A stretch of 45,434 nt of DNA from Spongospora subterranea (taxonomy: Eukaryota; Endomyxa; Phytomyxea; Plasmodiophorida; Plasmodiophoridae). The stretch covers positions 1 through 45,434 of the forward strand of contig OUQQ01000100.1 of assembly GCA_900404475.1 (NCBI GenBank). The letters run 5' to 3'. Below are positions 1 through 10,155 of the stretch, piece by piece (the first letter of the stretch is position 1; each line of letters starts with the position of its first letter). The position numbers and the translations under genes are program-made. The notes under the pieces were generated by a model. It saw only the letters and a list, made by a program, of their open reading frames with translations, was not told the DNA's origin and made no database searches.

Positions 1-360
1 TACTGAAGTTGATTCCTATAAATTCTCGAATCCAGTACGTCCCGGACGATAAACAATGGCTGCGAGGGATCTTCTGGGATGAATATAGGTTCTGGTGGAC
101 AGACCTGTTCTCGTGATTTACGTGGTATGGTTCGAGCTTTGACGCATGGAAAGTGTTATGAACCCGCCAAGTTTTTGTAGCTTCACCGAATAGGTCACCT
201 CGTTGATGATTGCTATGATTGGAAAAGGCCCTGCGAATCGATTTTCGAGTTTTGGGCATGTTCGTGTTGTATTCCAATCAGTACGTTTTACCATAGGCCT
301 CATGTAGTTGCAAGTGATGAAAACAAAGTTGGCATCACTTCCTGAAGCATTCTCCATCAA
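1..360 (-). mobile_element. Ty3/gypsy chromovirus relic: integrase C-terminus plus chromodomain
   Basis: Read on the minus strand, 360-118 encodes a segment with the pattern KLENRFAGPF followed by NEVTYSVKL, the conserved end of Ty3/gypsy integrases (usually KL.P.F.GPF...V.Y.L.LP). In another frame, 118-1 then gives VRDVLDSRIYRNQLQY, which matches the start of a retrotransposon chromodomain (VE.ILDSR..RGKLQYLVKW). The order integrase C-terminus then chromodomain is that of chromoviruses. A stop at 118-120 and the frame change between the two pieces show that the copy is broken, and the rest lies left of the window. I could not see a long terminal repeat, polypurine tract or target-site duplication. 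The element type is secure from the motif pair; the family is not. Confidence 0.72.
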
Positions 361-1176
361 AACACTTCCTTGGATTTGGTTTCAATTTGCAGTTTGAGTG
401 TCAACCGTAGTCGTCAATTCTGGTTGTTCTTCCACCCAGATTAGGAAAATCGACAGCTCTTGTTGTCTGATTTCTTTTGAACTCTGGTTTCAGTGGACGT
501 TTACGGAAGTATGTGTACACACCGACCAGGAGAATTCTGCTCTCGTTTGTTAGACTGTTTCCACAGAAATCCCAAACATTCACACAAAGCGCTTAGCGAG
601 CACAAGCCACACAGCGAATACCGTAATAAAGTGCAGTCTTAAACTTGAATAGATCGATATTTCAAGACAGAGATTGTGATCGATTTGTGTCATCAGCATA
701 AAGGCATACCCTGCAATAGGATAGAAAGCATGCTGTGCTCCATTATTCATTATTGTCCATTGTACCTGATTTTACCCTCTGCATCAGTCGTTTGAAAGAT
801 GTTTTTCATCTTGTGATAATGCCAGCTGGACGGATGTATGGTGAGATATTCTATGGAGACCCTCTCTGCTGAGACAGAAAGTAGCGACGTCAACTTTCGC
901 AGCGCCGATTATTGAGTTCAGCAACTCTATCTTTGACGGTCAACGGTTTGCGGAGAAATATTCTGGAAATATTTCGATTCAATAAAACGTTAGTGGACAC
1001 CGTCAGGTCGAAGAGATAAACAGCACCTCTTTCCTGACTGCATAATAAATCGGTCTGGAAGAGGGTCGCGCCGTAGTCGGGAACTTGAGTGAAAGACAGT
1101 TGTCGTTATTGCATTGCCAACCTGAAAACCTATGCTTACGTCGGTATAACATTAGGGCAGAGGGAAGATCTGTGGC
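361..1176. other. No convincing gene
   Basis: I see only short reading frames with no conserved motif. Part of this stretch may be further decayed retroelement sequence, since it directly follows the integrase fragment, but nothing in it proves that. The right end would hold the promoter of the small OXLD1-like gene. Confidence 0.4.
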
Positions 1177-1446
1177 ATGATACATTTCAGGAAAGTGGCA
1201 TCAAGGTCAAATAGGGCAAGATTTAGTATGAGACACAAAGCGGGAATCGCAGCTTTCAAAGAGCTAGAAGAAAAACTTGCACAGGTGCAAGAGCATCAGA
1301 TTCGGATTGTGGACAGCGAAAATTTAAGTAAGCCCCCAGTCGAACCGAGTCCTGAATCATGCTGTGGGAACGACTGCCATAATTGTGTTTGGACAGAATA
1401 TTGGAAAGAACTCCAGGAATACAATCGAAATACACAAAACGTTTAA
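1177..1446 (+). CDS. OXLD1-like (oxidoreductase-like domain) protein
   Basis: This is an 89-residue single-exon ORF starting at ATG 1177. Residues about 52-83 carry a proline-rich lead (KPPVEPSPES), then CCGNDCHNC, then VWTEYWKELQEY. This is the cysteine signature of the short 'oxidoreductase-like' family (PF09791), with CC..GC.NCVW...Y...L as the usual pattern; the asparagine-aspartate between the cysteines is a minor variant. The N-terminus is rich in Arg/Lys and Ser with no acidic residue until about position 30, as in a mitochondrial presequence, and human OXLD1 is mitochondrial. The molecular function of the family is not established. A later in-frame ATG (MRHKAG...) could be the true start. 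The gene faces a minus-strand membrane-protein ORF 37 bp downstream. Confidence 0.75.
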   Translation: MIHFRKVASRSNRARFSMRHKAGIAAFKELEEKLAQVQEHQIRIVDSENLSKPPVEPSPESCCGNDCHNCVWTEYWKELQEYNRNTQNV

Positions 1447-1483
1447 TAATCAAAAGTAATTTCGTAATTTTCCAGCGACACAA

Positions 1484-1741
1484 CTATTTGTCCACCGAGT
1501 CTGATGGCTCATTTCCTCGCGGTTTAGCATAGTCTATATAAGAGATGCTCGACATTAACTGATACATTTTACAAAACACGAGCAGCATCAAACCGTTCCA
1601 TGGAGAAGAGAGATTCTGATGGACGCCTTTCTTGTTGACTTTAGAGTTCTCAATAATACCGAGCACTATGAAGTAAACGATCGCGTTGAACCCCCCAAGA
1701 ACGACCATTTTCTGGGGCAGGTTTAGCGGGCGCCATCTCAT
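1484..1741 (-). CDS. Small single-pass membrane protein, unrecognised
   Basis: ATG at 1741 opens an 85-residue ORF. Residues about 11-30 (MVVLGGFNAIVYFIVLGIIE) form a clear hydrophobic segment after a basic lead (MRWRPLNLPQK), followed by a Lys/Asn-rich stretch; a second weaker hydrophobic patch lies near residues 48-60. The size, N-terminal basic charge and single early membrane span resemble small mitochondrial assembly factors, but I can name no family. A splice inside the second half cannot be excluded. It converges on the OXLD1-like gene. Treat as a plausible gene, function unknown. Confidence 0.45.
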   Translation of the reverse strand: MRWRPLNLPQKMVVLGGFNAIVYFIVLGIIENSKVNKKGVHQNLSSPWNGLMLLVFCKMYQLMSSISYIDYAKPRGNEPSDSVDK

Positions 1742-2223
1742 ACTCGTTCAGCACTTAGTAGAATAACCTGCTTCAAAATCGGGTCGCCCTCAAATCTGAA
1801 TCCTCAATTCTAATGACAACAACCGTGTTTGAAACTCTTAATTACTCACAAAACAGAAAAATACTACTCGAAGAAGCAATTCAGAAAGTAAGGATGCTTG
1901 TTCAAACCAATACACGACGTTTTGCGTCAATATCTAGCAGGGTTTTTGCAATGCCAACACCATTTATCCGTCTTTATACTGTATAATGTAAAAATCAATC
2001 GCCTTTGTTGTTCAGCAGGCACAACGCCACTTACACCATCGGACTTGACCTTGGTCCGTGAAACTGGTTGAACTGCGTTATGATTGCGGTATGTATATAG
2101 TATGCACTTACATCAACTTTACAGATTCGTGACCGCGCGGTCTCTCAAATTCAGGAATTATTGCATCTTCATCATTATCCAAACATTGCCTGACTTACAT
2201 TTATTGAGCCCTATTGTCGGGAT

Positions 2224-3886
2224 ATGCTCGGCGGCATCTATAGCCGTGGGCTTGTCAGGCGTTGCTTGTCTAGCACGGCGACGACATCACCGTCTTGGTC
2301 ATGGAAACTGCCGGCAGCCGGGTTCGCTGCTGCTCTGACAGGGTTCGGCGCATGGTCATTAAAGACCACGGCCGACTCCCAGCAGCAATCAGTCAAACCG
2401 CCAGTGCATTATCATATGGTGGACCAGGAGCACGCTCATAACACTAAATCATGCGAGGATCATCATTGTCATTCACCGGAACAGGAACTTTGCGACCATA
2501 AAAGGCATTATAAGCCGATGGTATTTTCTGGATCGGCTAATCTCCCGGTATGTTCGTCTTGATTTTTAACTCAAGAGATGAATTCACCCGGGATCAGCTT
2601 GCCCAAGAAATTTGCGCTCACCTTGGGACGAAGCTCGGCGATATGACGATAAAGAAGTTTGCGGATGGAGAAATCGGCGTTCAAGTGCATGAAAATGTTC
2701 GATCTGCTGATGTTTACATAATTCAGCCAACTTGTCCTCCAGGCGTTAATGACCATCTTATGGAGCTGGTTCTCATGATCAGCACATTCAGGTAAAGGTT
2801 CCAACATAAGCGTGGGGGAGTCCTAACACATTATTCACAGACGAGCGTCAGCTCGTAAGATTACAGCAATCATCCCATATTTTGGCTACGCTCGGCAAGA
2901 TCGCAAAGTATAGTCTCAATGTTCAATTGGGTTGGTTGTTTCGTCTAATTTTCATTGTTCAGATGACCTCTCGGGTTCCTATATCTGCAGCTGATGTAGC
3001 CCTTCTTTTGGAGTCGATGGGCGTAGATCGAGTTGTGGCCGTTGACCTACATTGTGGTAAAGCATTACATCTCAATACCGAAGCCATCATCCCGTTGGTT
3101 ATCTGGTAATAGGTCAGATTCAGGGATTCTTTGGTCCTCGAACGCCCTGTGATAACTTAGAAGGAGCCGTGGTCGCTCTTCCTTTCTTCGCCGAATTAGG
3201 CCTACAAGGGGAAAATACTGTGATTGTCAGCCCAGATGCCGGCGGTGTTTACAGAGCCAAAAAATTCAGGTTCAGATGGTGTTGTTTGTGATTTGTAACT
3301 AAAATTGACCTTTTCAAGAGATGGTCTTCGCCACTATGGCATGGAGGCCGGCCTCGCGATGATTATCAAACAGCGACTTCGCGCTAATACTATTGACCGA
3401 ATGGACTTGGTCGGGGACGTGAAAAATCAGGATTGCATCATTGTTGATGATATGATTGATACTGGTAATATTGTCGATCTTTTTGTATGTTGATGGTCAC
3501 TTTGACACATTACAGCGGGAACATTATGCCAAGCAGCTGAAGAATTGAAGCGGTAAAGTACTTGGGGCGAGCCACCTTCTTGATTAGCCAACTATTTCGC
3601 AGGGCTGGAGCTAAGCGCGTGTATGCGTTTGCTACACATGGACTGTTTAACGGACCTGCCATCGAACGCATCGACAAAAGCTGCTTCGAGAAGGTACATC
3701 TCCTGCTGTATTAAATTTGTCACTAAACCAGTGTTCTAGGTCGTTATATGCAACACAGTTCCACTGTCCGATTCGAAGGCGATCGACAAGATCAAAGTGT
3801 TATCGATCGGTGAGTTCTTAGCACAAGCAATCGCACGGATACACATGAAACAATCGGTATCGGAATTATTTAACGCTGAGTTCTAA
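2224..3886 (+). CDS. PRPS: Ribose-phosphate pyrophosphokinase with a long N-terminal extension
   Basis: The enzyme makes PRPP from ribose 5-phosphate and ATP for nucleotide, His and NAD synthesis. Nine exons join in phase: 2224-2547, 2598-2791, 2841-2907, 2963-3056, 3113-3269, 3319-3464, 3516-3552, 3603-3693 and 3740-3886, giving 418 residues. The catalytic core starts at about residue 100 ([15 protein letters not shown]) and contains [11 protein letters not shown] (ATP loop), [23 protein letters not shown] (metal/flexible-loop region), SPDAGG, the PRPP-binding loop [13 protein letters not shown], and a normal C-terminus. The core has the usual length of about 318 residues, so about 98 residues are extra at the N-terminus. 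They comprise a basic presequence-like start ([18 protein letters not shown]), a hydrophobic Ala/Gly/Leu segment at about 32-47, and a His/Cys-rich stretch before the core. A mitochondrial or membrane-attached location is inferred from that. Confidence 0.93.
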
Positions 3887-3972
3887 GCCCCTGAAACGAA
3901 TTTCAAAACTCATGCAACAGAAAGTTAATAAATGATGAGATTATGTTTTTATCCAGTGCTTAAATATCCGTC

Positions 3973-5521
3973 TTAATACAGAGTAGATATTGTCAAATAG
4001 AACAAACGAATAGGCCATGCTAGGGCCGCTCTGACGTTGGGAGCTTTTCTTCGCGCCATTCCAAGGCCGGCGAGGTAAAACAGTACAAGAAAAGCCAGCC
4101 GAGCAGCCCATTTTCTTCTGGCCAGAGAAACGTTAAGGTCGTCCATTCTTGAAACGAGGGTTCGCCCGGGAGATAGCTCCTCATGATTGTCATCGGTAGA
4201 AAACTGCGACGAACATCGTATATCGACCCACTCATTAACTTCCGTAAATAATTGAGACCTGGGCCAAATCAGAACAAACATTATATGCATGATATAGGTG
4301 AACTACCTGTCAATGTCATTGTGGATCTCATGAAAAGCGCCTTGGTATATTCGGACTGTTTTATCAGAGGATGAGGCAGCATCTGCGAATTCCAGAGTTG
4401 CGTTGCCGTCCGTCAACTGATCCGAGCTTCCATGAATAAGTAATAGCGGGGTCTGTTGCCAAACGAATTTAGTCATATCAAAGGGGGCCAAAAGCAAAAG
4501 CGTCCTTTACAGTCAAGATGCTTGCGTGCTTCAGCGTATTTTGTGCTCCACTAAGCATCAATAAGCGATGTTTATTCAGGATTAGCGCCAACGTACGATA
4601 TAATTTGAAAAGCCATTCTGACGGTAATGTATGGTAAAACCAAGCGGTCGTTGATGGCGGCGGAGGCGACTCCATCTACGGACGACAAGGAGCATGGGTC
4701 AACATTCTAAAACAAGTGAGGTCAGACATCAAAAGAAGACAAGTGTTGCTTCTTACAGAAGACAGCAAAAATTCTTGAAACAATGGCCATCCTAATTTCA
4801 ATAATGCAATTTTCCACCTGCAAAATTCTCACGAATTTTCCTAGGAAAATTGCTGGAAGCCTCATACCATTTTGGTTGGACAAGCCGGGACAACCTCAAC
4901 CAGGGTGATGTTGCAATCACGCCTCGAATACGCTGGGTCTTATCCAGAAGTGCATACGCTAAAACCAACATGCCTCCCATGGATTGACCATAAAGAAATA
5001 CTGGAAGTTTAGGGGCACTCGTGAGCGCGATTCTACCCATCATTGTAAACATTTATATCAGTGAAGGCAAACATCTACCTATGTAGTATTGAGATGTCGT
5101 TAATGAAATCGTCAAAATTTCCATCGGATCTCGGCCCACCAGACAATCTGTGATGAATTTAAGCATAACGCGTATGACCGTTTTTGACAAAACTTAACCC
5201 ATGCCCTCGCAAATCTATTGTATGTACATCACACCTAGCATCAATCAGTTCCTAAAATGCATCAAAAAGCGGTAACTGATCCCAATAACACCCTAATCCG
5301 ACCAGTATCACGTGATAAAACCTGCCAACATGTTCACCAAATCCGTGAATCAACAGGAGGGAGCATTTATGGGTCAGTCCTGGTCGATGAAAACGCTGGT
5401 AGAACAGCTTGCAGGAGTTCACCCCGCAAATATATCGCCTTTCGACGGGTGATATATCTACGGTCGGCACTGACATAATCTTGAGCTTTGCCGGCTGGTC
5501 ATCTTCAAAGGTGGTTTGCAT
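3973..5521 (-). CDS. Monoacylglycerol-lipase-like alpha/beta hydrolase with C-terminal membrane tail
   Basis: This belongs to the serine hydrolases of the MGLL type, which cleave acylglycerols or related esters. Read from 5521 leftwards, the exons give the oxyanion segment LLLIHGFGEHVGRFYH, then DLRGHGLS, the nucleophile elbow FLYGQSMGG (Ser), an acid-bearing LLLIHGSSDQLTDG (Asp) and the His segment YQGAFHEIHND, so the whole triad is visible. Introns of 46-62 nt sit at about 5254, 5117, 5037, 4817, 4732, 4456 and 4256. After the hydrolase fold comes a basic-flanked hydrophobic stretch (LAFLVLFYLAGLGM) and a second weaker one ending at the stop, absent from human MGLL, so a membrane anchor is likely. 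One join (the intron near 5126-5171) is one base short of being in phase: a GT donor exists but the frame does not continue. A single missing G at the donor would repair it. Confidence 0.85.
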
Positions 5522-5671
5522 GTAGATGATAGCGCCTTCCGATTTCTCAAAAAGACCTGTTAATTGTTGTCGACAGTACTTGATGTTGCATCAGCATGTA
5601 GGTAAACCGGGACTAGATGCAGAGTTTACAGAGAACACTGCGTGACGTCGCCAGTTACTTAAACAGTTAAG

Positions 5672-6105
5672 GTGATATGTGTAGCGAAAGATCTATACAG
5701 GATCCTCAGTATGTACTGTACATACTGATGAATCAAGGGTCCACTGATGTCAATAATGGATCACGACACAATCATGACAGATATGTTATGATGTGATATG
5801 TGTAGCGAGACATCTCAATACAGGATCCTCAGTACTGCACATACTGATGAATTAAGGGTCCACTGATGTCAATAATGGATCACGACACAATCATGACAGA
5901 TATGTTATGATGTGATATGTGTAGCGAGACATCTCAATACAGGATCCTCAGTACTGCACATACTGATGAATTAAGGGTCCACTGATGTCAATAATATATC
6001 TCGACACAAACATGACAGATATGTTCTCGCCGGCATTGCAATCGGCGCATCGATCCCAGTCACTTCGAATAAAAGGTCCAATAGCGGAATCGAAATCACT
6101 AAGAA
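5672..6105. repeat. 119-bp tandem satellite, left block
   Basis: The phrase GTGATATGTGTAGCG recurs at 5672, 5793 and 5912; the first unit is 121 bp and the second 119 bp. Each unit carries BamHI-type GGATCC, AGTACTG, GGGTCCACTGATG and CACGACACAATCATGACAG. The third unit diverges after AATAAT into unique sequence (ATCTCGACACAAACATG... to AAGAA at 6105), which ends at the N. The block lies about 150 bp upstream of the start of the divergent lipase gene. No coding capacity is conserved across units; the short frames inside are artefacts of the period. Confidence 0.92.
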
Positions 6106-6106
6106 N
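6106..6106. other. Single undetermined base: assembly join
   Basis: The only N in the window lies exactly where unique sequence following the left repeat block (ending AAGAA) switches into the middle of a repeat unit (GTGTAGCGAG). The sequence 5912-6105 is repeated at 6695-6888, an offset of 783, with one visible difference (CATACTG at left, CATACCG at right). This pattern fits two overlapping contigs or two haplotypes laid end to end rather than a real one-base gap. Confidence 0.85.
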
Positions 6107-6888
6107 GTGTAGCGAGACATCTCAATACAGGATCCTCAGTACTGCACATACTGATGAATCAAGGGTCCACTGATGTCAATAATGGATCACGACACAATCA
6201 TGACAGATATGTTATGATGTGATATGTGTAGCGAGACATCTCAATACAGGATCCTCAGTACTGCACATACTGATGAATCAAGGGTCCACTGATGTCAATA
6301 ATGGATCACGACACAATCATGACAGATATGTTATGATGTGATATGTGTAGCGAGACATCTCAATACAGGATCCTCAGTACTGCACATACTGATGAATCAA
6401 GGGTCCACTGATGTCAATAATGGATCACGACACAATCATGACAGATATGTTATGATGTGATATGTGTAGCGAGACATCTCAATACAGGATCCTCAGTACT
6501 GCACATACTGATGAATCAAGGGTCCACTGATGTCAATAATGGATCACGACACAATCATGACAGATATGTTATGATGTGATATGTGTAGCGAGACATCTCA
6601 ATACAGGATCCTCAGTACTGCACATACTGATGAATCAAGGGTCCACTGATGTCAATAATGGATCACGACACAATCATGACAGATATGTTATGATGTGATA
6701 TGTGTAGCGAGACATCTCAATACAGGATCCTCAGTACTGCACATACCGATGAATTAAGGGTCCACTGATGTCAATAATATATCTCGACACAAACATGACA
6801 GATATGTTCTCGCCGGCATTGCAATCGGCGCATCGATCCCAGTCACTTCGAATAAAAGGTCCAATAGCGGAATCGAAATCACTAAGAA
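6107..6888. repeat. 119-bp tandem satellite, right block and flank
   Basis: Starting mid-unit at 6107, GTGATATG recurs at 6219, 6338, 6457, 6576 and 6695, a strict 119-bp period with nearly identical units. The last unit diverges after AATAAT into the same unique flank seen at 5994-6105 and then continues (TACTTGCAAAGG...) into non-repetitive DNA. Near identity between units implies recent homogenisation or array expansion. It is intergenic, between the lipase promoter and the glycosyltransferase gene. Confidence 0.92.
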
Positions 6889-7849
6889 TACTTGCAAAGG
6901 CACAAACGCAAGCAACTCCAGAGTATAAATTGAGGGCTCATATTATCGACTAAATATTTGGTGTATGGATCATCACGATCAATGTCAATTCGATTACCGA
7001 CAAGCGCTATCCCTGGAATTTTCAATATGCCAAAGTTCGTCACAATATAATCCGTCTCGCTAGAGGACTATGTTGGAGCGGTACCAGAGCAATTCAACAT
7101 GATTAACTGAAACAACTTCATATCCCAATGGCAAGTTATGTTGGACTCCTATTGCCAATCAATCAAATGGCCGACATTAGCTGCAAACAGTACCGGCACC
7201 CACCCTAGCCTAACCTCTACATCAACAACGTGTTCACACAATACGACACAGTGTATTACCGGGCACGGTACTCACCTGGTATTATACTTGTTAGTAAGCA
7301 GGGAAACAGTTCGTGGTAAAGGACGACAGGTCGTCGCGGATGACAAAAAGGTAAATACTCTATGACTCGATCTATGTCCCTAAATAAACAGTTTGCTTTT
7401 ATTGCTAACTTGTTTGGAGACCTCTGTTGGACGCGGAACGACGTCTCGAGCTGAACCGGCTCGATCCAACCCACCAGAGGTGCACACACAGAGCATATTG
7501 AGTGGAAACGACACAAGAAAATGATGAAGTCGCGATGAGGCTCTGCTACACTGGATAAGCAATTTTCTACCCCAATTACTCAAGAAAACCGCTGCCGCCC
7601 TCGATTGGGACTCTACTTGAGCAAAAAGCTCAACTTATGTATCCAGGGTTGGTATCCAGTTCCATGGTTTTGAACAGTTTATTGTCTAGGCCCTAGGGTT
7701 TCGTCTTTTGTCGATTGTCCTGAAAAAGAACGTGCTTGGGTCTAAGGACTGTCCAATGATCAACAAGAATGACCGCTCTCGGAGGAATGAAATCCGGTCC
7801 TCGGAAATCGTCTTTCCTTGCTCCGAGTAATGCGGAGATTCCACTTTAA
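6889..7849. other. Intergenic, no convincing gene
   Basis: Only overlapping short frames on both strands occur here, with no conserved motif and no start or exon pattern that persists. The right third would hold the promoter and 5' untranslated region of the GT61-type gene that begins at 7850. Confidence 0.4.
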
Positions 7850-9659
7850 ATGGGTTCGATAAGGGCGCTGATTGTGATCTGCCTGATTGTGCTTGGAGTT
7901 GTTAACCTGGCGTTGTTCGCGTCATGGAAAATATATTCCGGCTCGACAGTGAATCTTGTGTCTCCAAAATTTCCCTTGATATCAAGCTGCCCCAATGATA
8001 TCTGGAAAAACCCGCATGACCTGCAAAACGCGGCGATTCCAGAGGAATTCAACGGAAATGTTGATAATTCATGGAAACAACCGCGTTCAAACTTCGATGT
8101 TGTTCGTCTTCCTGAGTAATGCGGCTTTCCAATGGATTATAGTACGTTTTATATTTTATCAGGTTTGACCATGAAAATGGTGTTGCCTTTGTGGCTCATC
8201 TTCGAGACGCATTTGTGTCGGGAAGTTCTTTGAAAATTTATGATTGCAAATCGACATACTTTGCTGGTGGATGTGATGTATACCAAGAACCATTTCCGAT
8301 GCAAAATTTGTTGAAATCCACTGAAATCACAGAAATCGACGAGGCTGTGATCATTTCTCAATATTGGGGTTATGGTTATTATCACTGGCTAATCGAGGTC
8401 GCTTCCATTTGATTTGTTTTCCTTGGGGTTCATTCGCCTCACATGCTGCAATCACAGTTTGTTTCTATCAAAAGTTTGATCACTTGAATTATCTCTGCCT
8501 ACTATGGTTTGCAACCATTTGTAAAATTGCTTTCAGTGTTTCTGGTCTCTTTCGGAACTGGTCTGAATGCCGTTCCATGCTAATAGGGATTCATGCGGCT
8601 TGCGTTGGTGTACAATACTCTCCGAGAAAACCAAAATATGAAAATTCTCATGTTCGATATGGGTATCGCTCAAGACCTTCTATCTCTAATCAATATCGAC
8701 CCGTCTCGGTTGATTTCTTTCCAAGCCGACCGAGTCTATTTCATTCACAATATCACGGTGACATCACCAACGTCCTGCCAGAAAGCTATGGGCTCCCCAA
8801 TGCGCTATATGAAAAAGCTTATGAGAGACAACGCGAGGGAAAAATACCCTGATGAAGTTAACAAACCTGACTTTTCTGTTATCTGTGTTTTTTTATTTAT
8901 CTATTCAGAAGTTGCCCTTGTACTTCTCTTTAAAAAAACTTGTACCGATGTTGCCGTTCTATGAACTTTTTCTGTATCTACCGGGCAAGATTGTTTGCGA
9001 GCTAATTCTGGTTGTAGTTCGGGGATCATATTGCAGCCAAAAAACCGTTCACAATTGTGATCAACATGAGAGATGCGCATCGGTCCTTGTCGAACCATAA
9101 TGAGCTGGTTGAGGCAGTACGGCGTTTTAATCCAGACTCAGACGTTATCGTGTTCTTGCCTGAGGAGAATCTGATTTCGACTCTTCGCAAACACTTTTTC
9201 GCAAACATAATCATCGGCCCACATGGTGCCGGCTTGAGCAACGTACGAATTAAGTTGGTTTTTTTGTTCTTTCTTTCGTAATTTTAGATATGTTGGTACA
9301 TACATTTTTTCCAAAGGTGAATCTTCGACCCCTTAAAATTTGAGGGCATTTTGATACGGTAAGGACTGATTACAGGTTCGTTTCAGATGGTGTTTGCTCC
9401 AGATGGCGCTACAGTCATCGAATTGCATCCTGCTAAAGGTAACGAGCTTCGGGATGTTCCCCATGGAATCAATATCTGTCATCAAGTAACTGCCTGGCGA
9501 TCTAATCTCCATTCCATCATGTTGCTTGAAAACAATGGCGATCCAGGGTCCAAGTTTGAGACCAATATATCACGAGTCATCGATACGGTTTACAAAGTTC
9601 GGTCAGGCAATCTATCTGCGATTGAGCAGTATAATATACCAATGAGTAAATATATGTAA
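7850..9659 (+). CDS. GT61-family type II membrane glycosyltransferase
   Basis: A Golgi/ER transferase of family GT61 (plant xylan arabinosyl/xylosyl transferases and animal EOGT and POMGNT2 belong here); the sugar and acceptor are unknown. ATG 7850 is followed by a short cytosolic tail, then a membrane anchor at residues about 6-27 (LIVICLIVLGVVNLALFASW). Downstream exons read YWGYGYYHWLIE (8360-8398), LALVYNTLRENQNMK and INIDPSRLISF (8590-8720), then FTIVINMRDAHRSL and finally GPHGAGLSN at about 9217-9242. After a 144-nt intron (9243-9386) the protein continues directly as MVFAPDGATVIELHP. GPHGAGL.NM.FAP.GA.V.E is the hallmark of GT61. Introns near 8118, 8399-8589 and 8850-9020 are placed less surely. 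Stop TAA ends at 9659. Confidence 0.85.
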
Positions 9660-10155
9660 AAGGTATTTTTGTTATGGGATGGCCCGATACTCTTCAGCGG
9701 GTGACTGTCAAGGCAACAAATATTGAGCCAACACATATGCTGCATTTACCAAAATATATCTGGGATAAGAGCATCTGCAGCAGCATTAACAAAACACACC
9801 ATTGGCAAAGAGCGGATCACTTCCTATGAAATGGAAACAGTCTACTGTAGATAATTATATCGATTTTTCAAAACGCGGTCCCGCACGCCACGTGCGTTTT
9901 TCAACGTTGTCATTGAAAACGTTCAACAGCATCAACTCTGATGATTCTTTAGCGTTGGGTCTCTCGCAACTTCTCGAGTAAAACCACATCGCTGAAATCA
10001 CAATAGCGCCAAGCGAGTAAATATTTTCTCAATTTAAGTATATTTCGGCCAAATTTTAGGCATATCTGCACCTCTTCAGCTGTGACGTTTCCAGACAATA
10101 GCAAAAGCACCTTAACTGTGCATTGATTTACTGACAGATGAAGTAGATTGTTGAA
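9660..10155. other. Possible last exon of the orphan minus-strand gene
   Basis: On the minus strand a stop-free run of about 50 codons ends at a TAA near 9951. It contains FGRNILKLRKYLLAWRYCDF and ends LLEKLRETQR, which looks coding. A donor (GTAGTT) after the ORF ending at 10156 and an acceptor about 49 nt on would reach it, but the phase does not match. It is therefore either an exon joined differently, a frameshifted piece or chance. No other gene is visible in this stretch. Confidence 0.3.

Noticed and set aside
5985..6173. ORFs spanning the satellite (5985-6173 and 6768-6953), nearly identical at their N-termini
   Set aside because: They arise from the duplicated unique flank and the repeat units; one crosses the N. 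They share sequence because the DNA is duplicated, not because of a gene family.
7138..7583. Overlapping ORFs of 67-86 codons on both strands
   Set aside because: No motif, no phase-correct introns and mutually overlapping; chance frames.
8364..8852. 162-codon ORF over the GT61 gene
   Set aside because: It runs through the intron and out of frame with the conserved GT61 exons on either side, so it is a shadow.
9951..10140. PEX11-like reading of FGRNILKLRKYLLAWRYC
   Set aside because: The resemblance to peroxisomal PEX11 segments is short and the phase to the upstream exon does not fit; not enough for a call.
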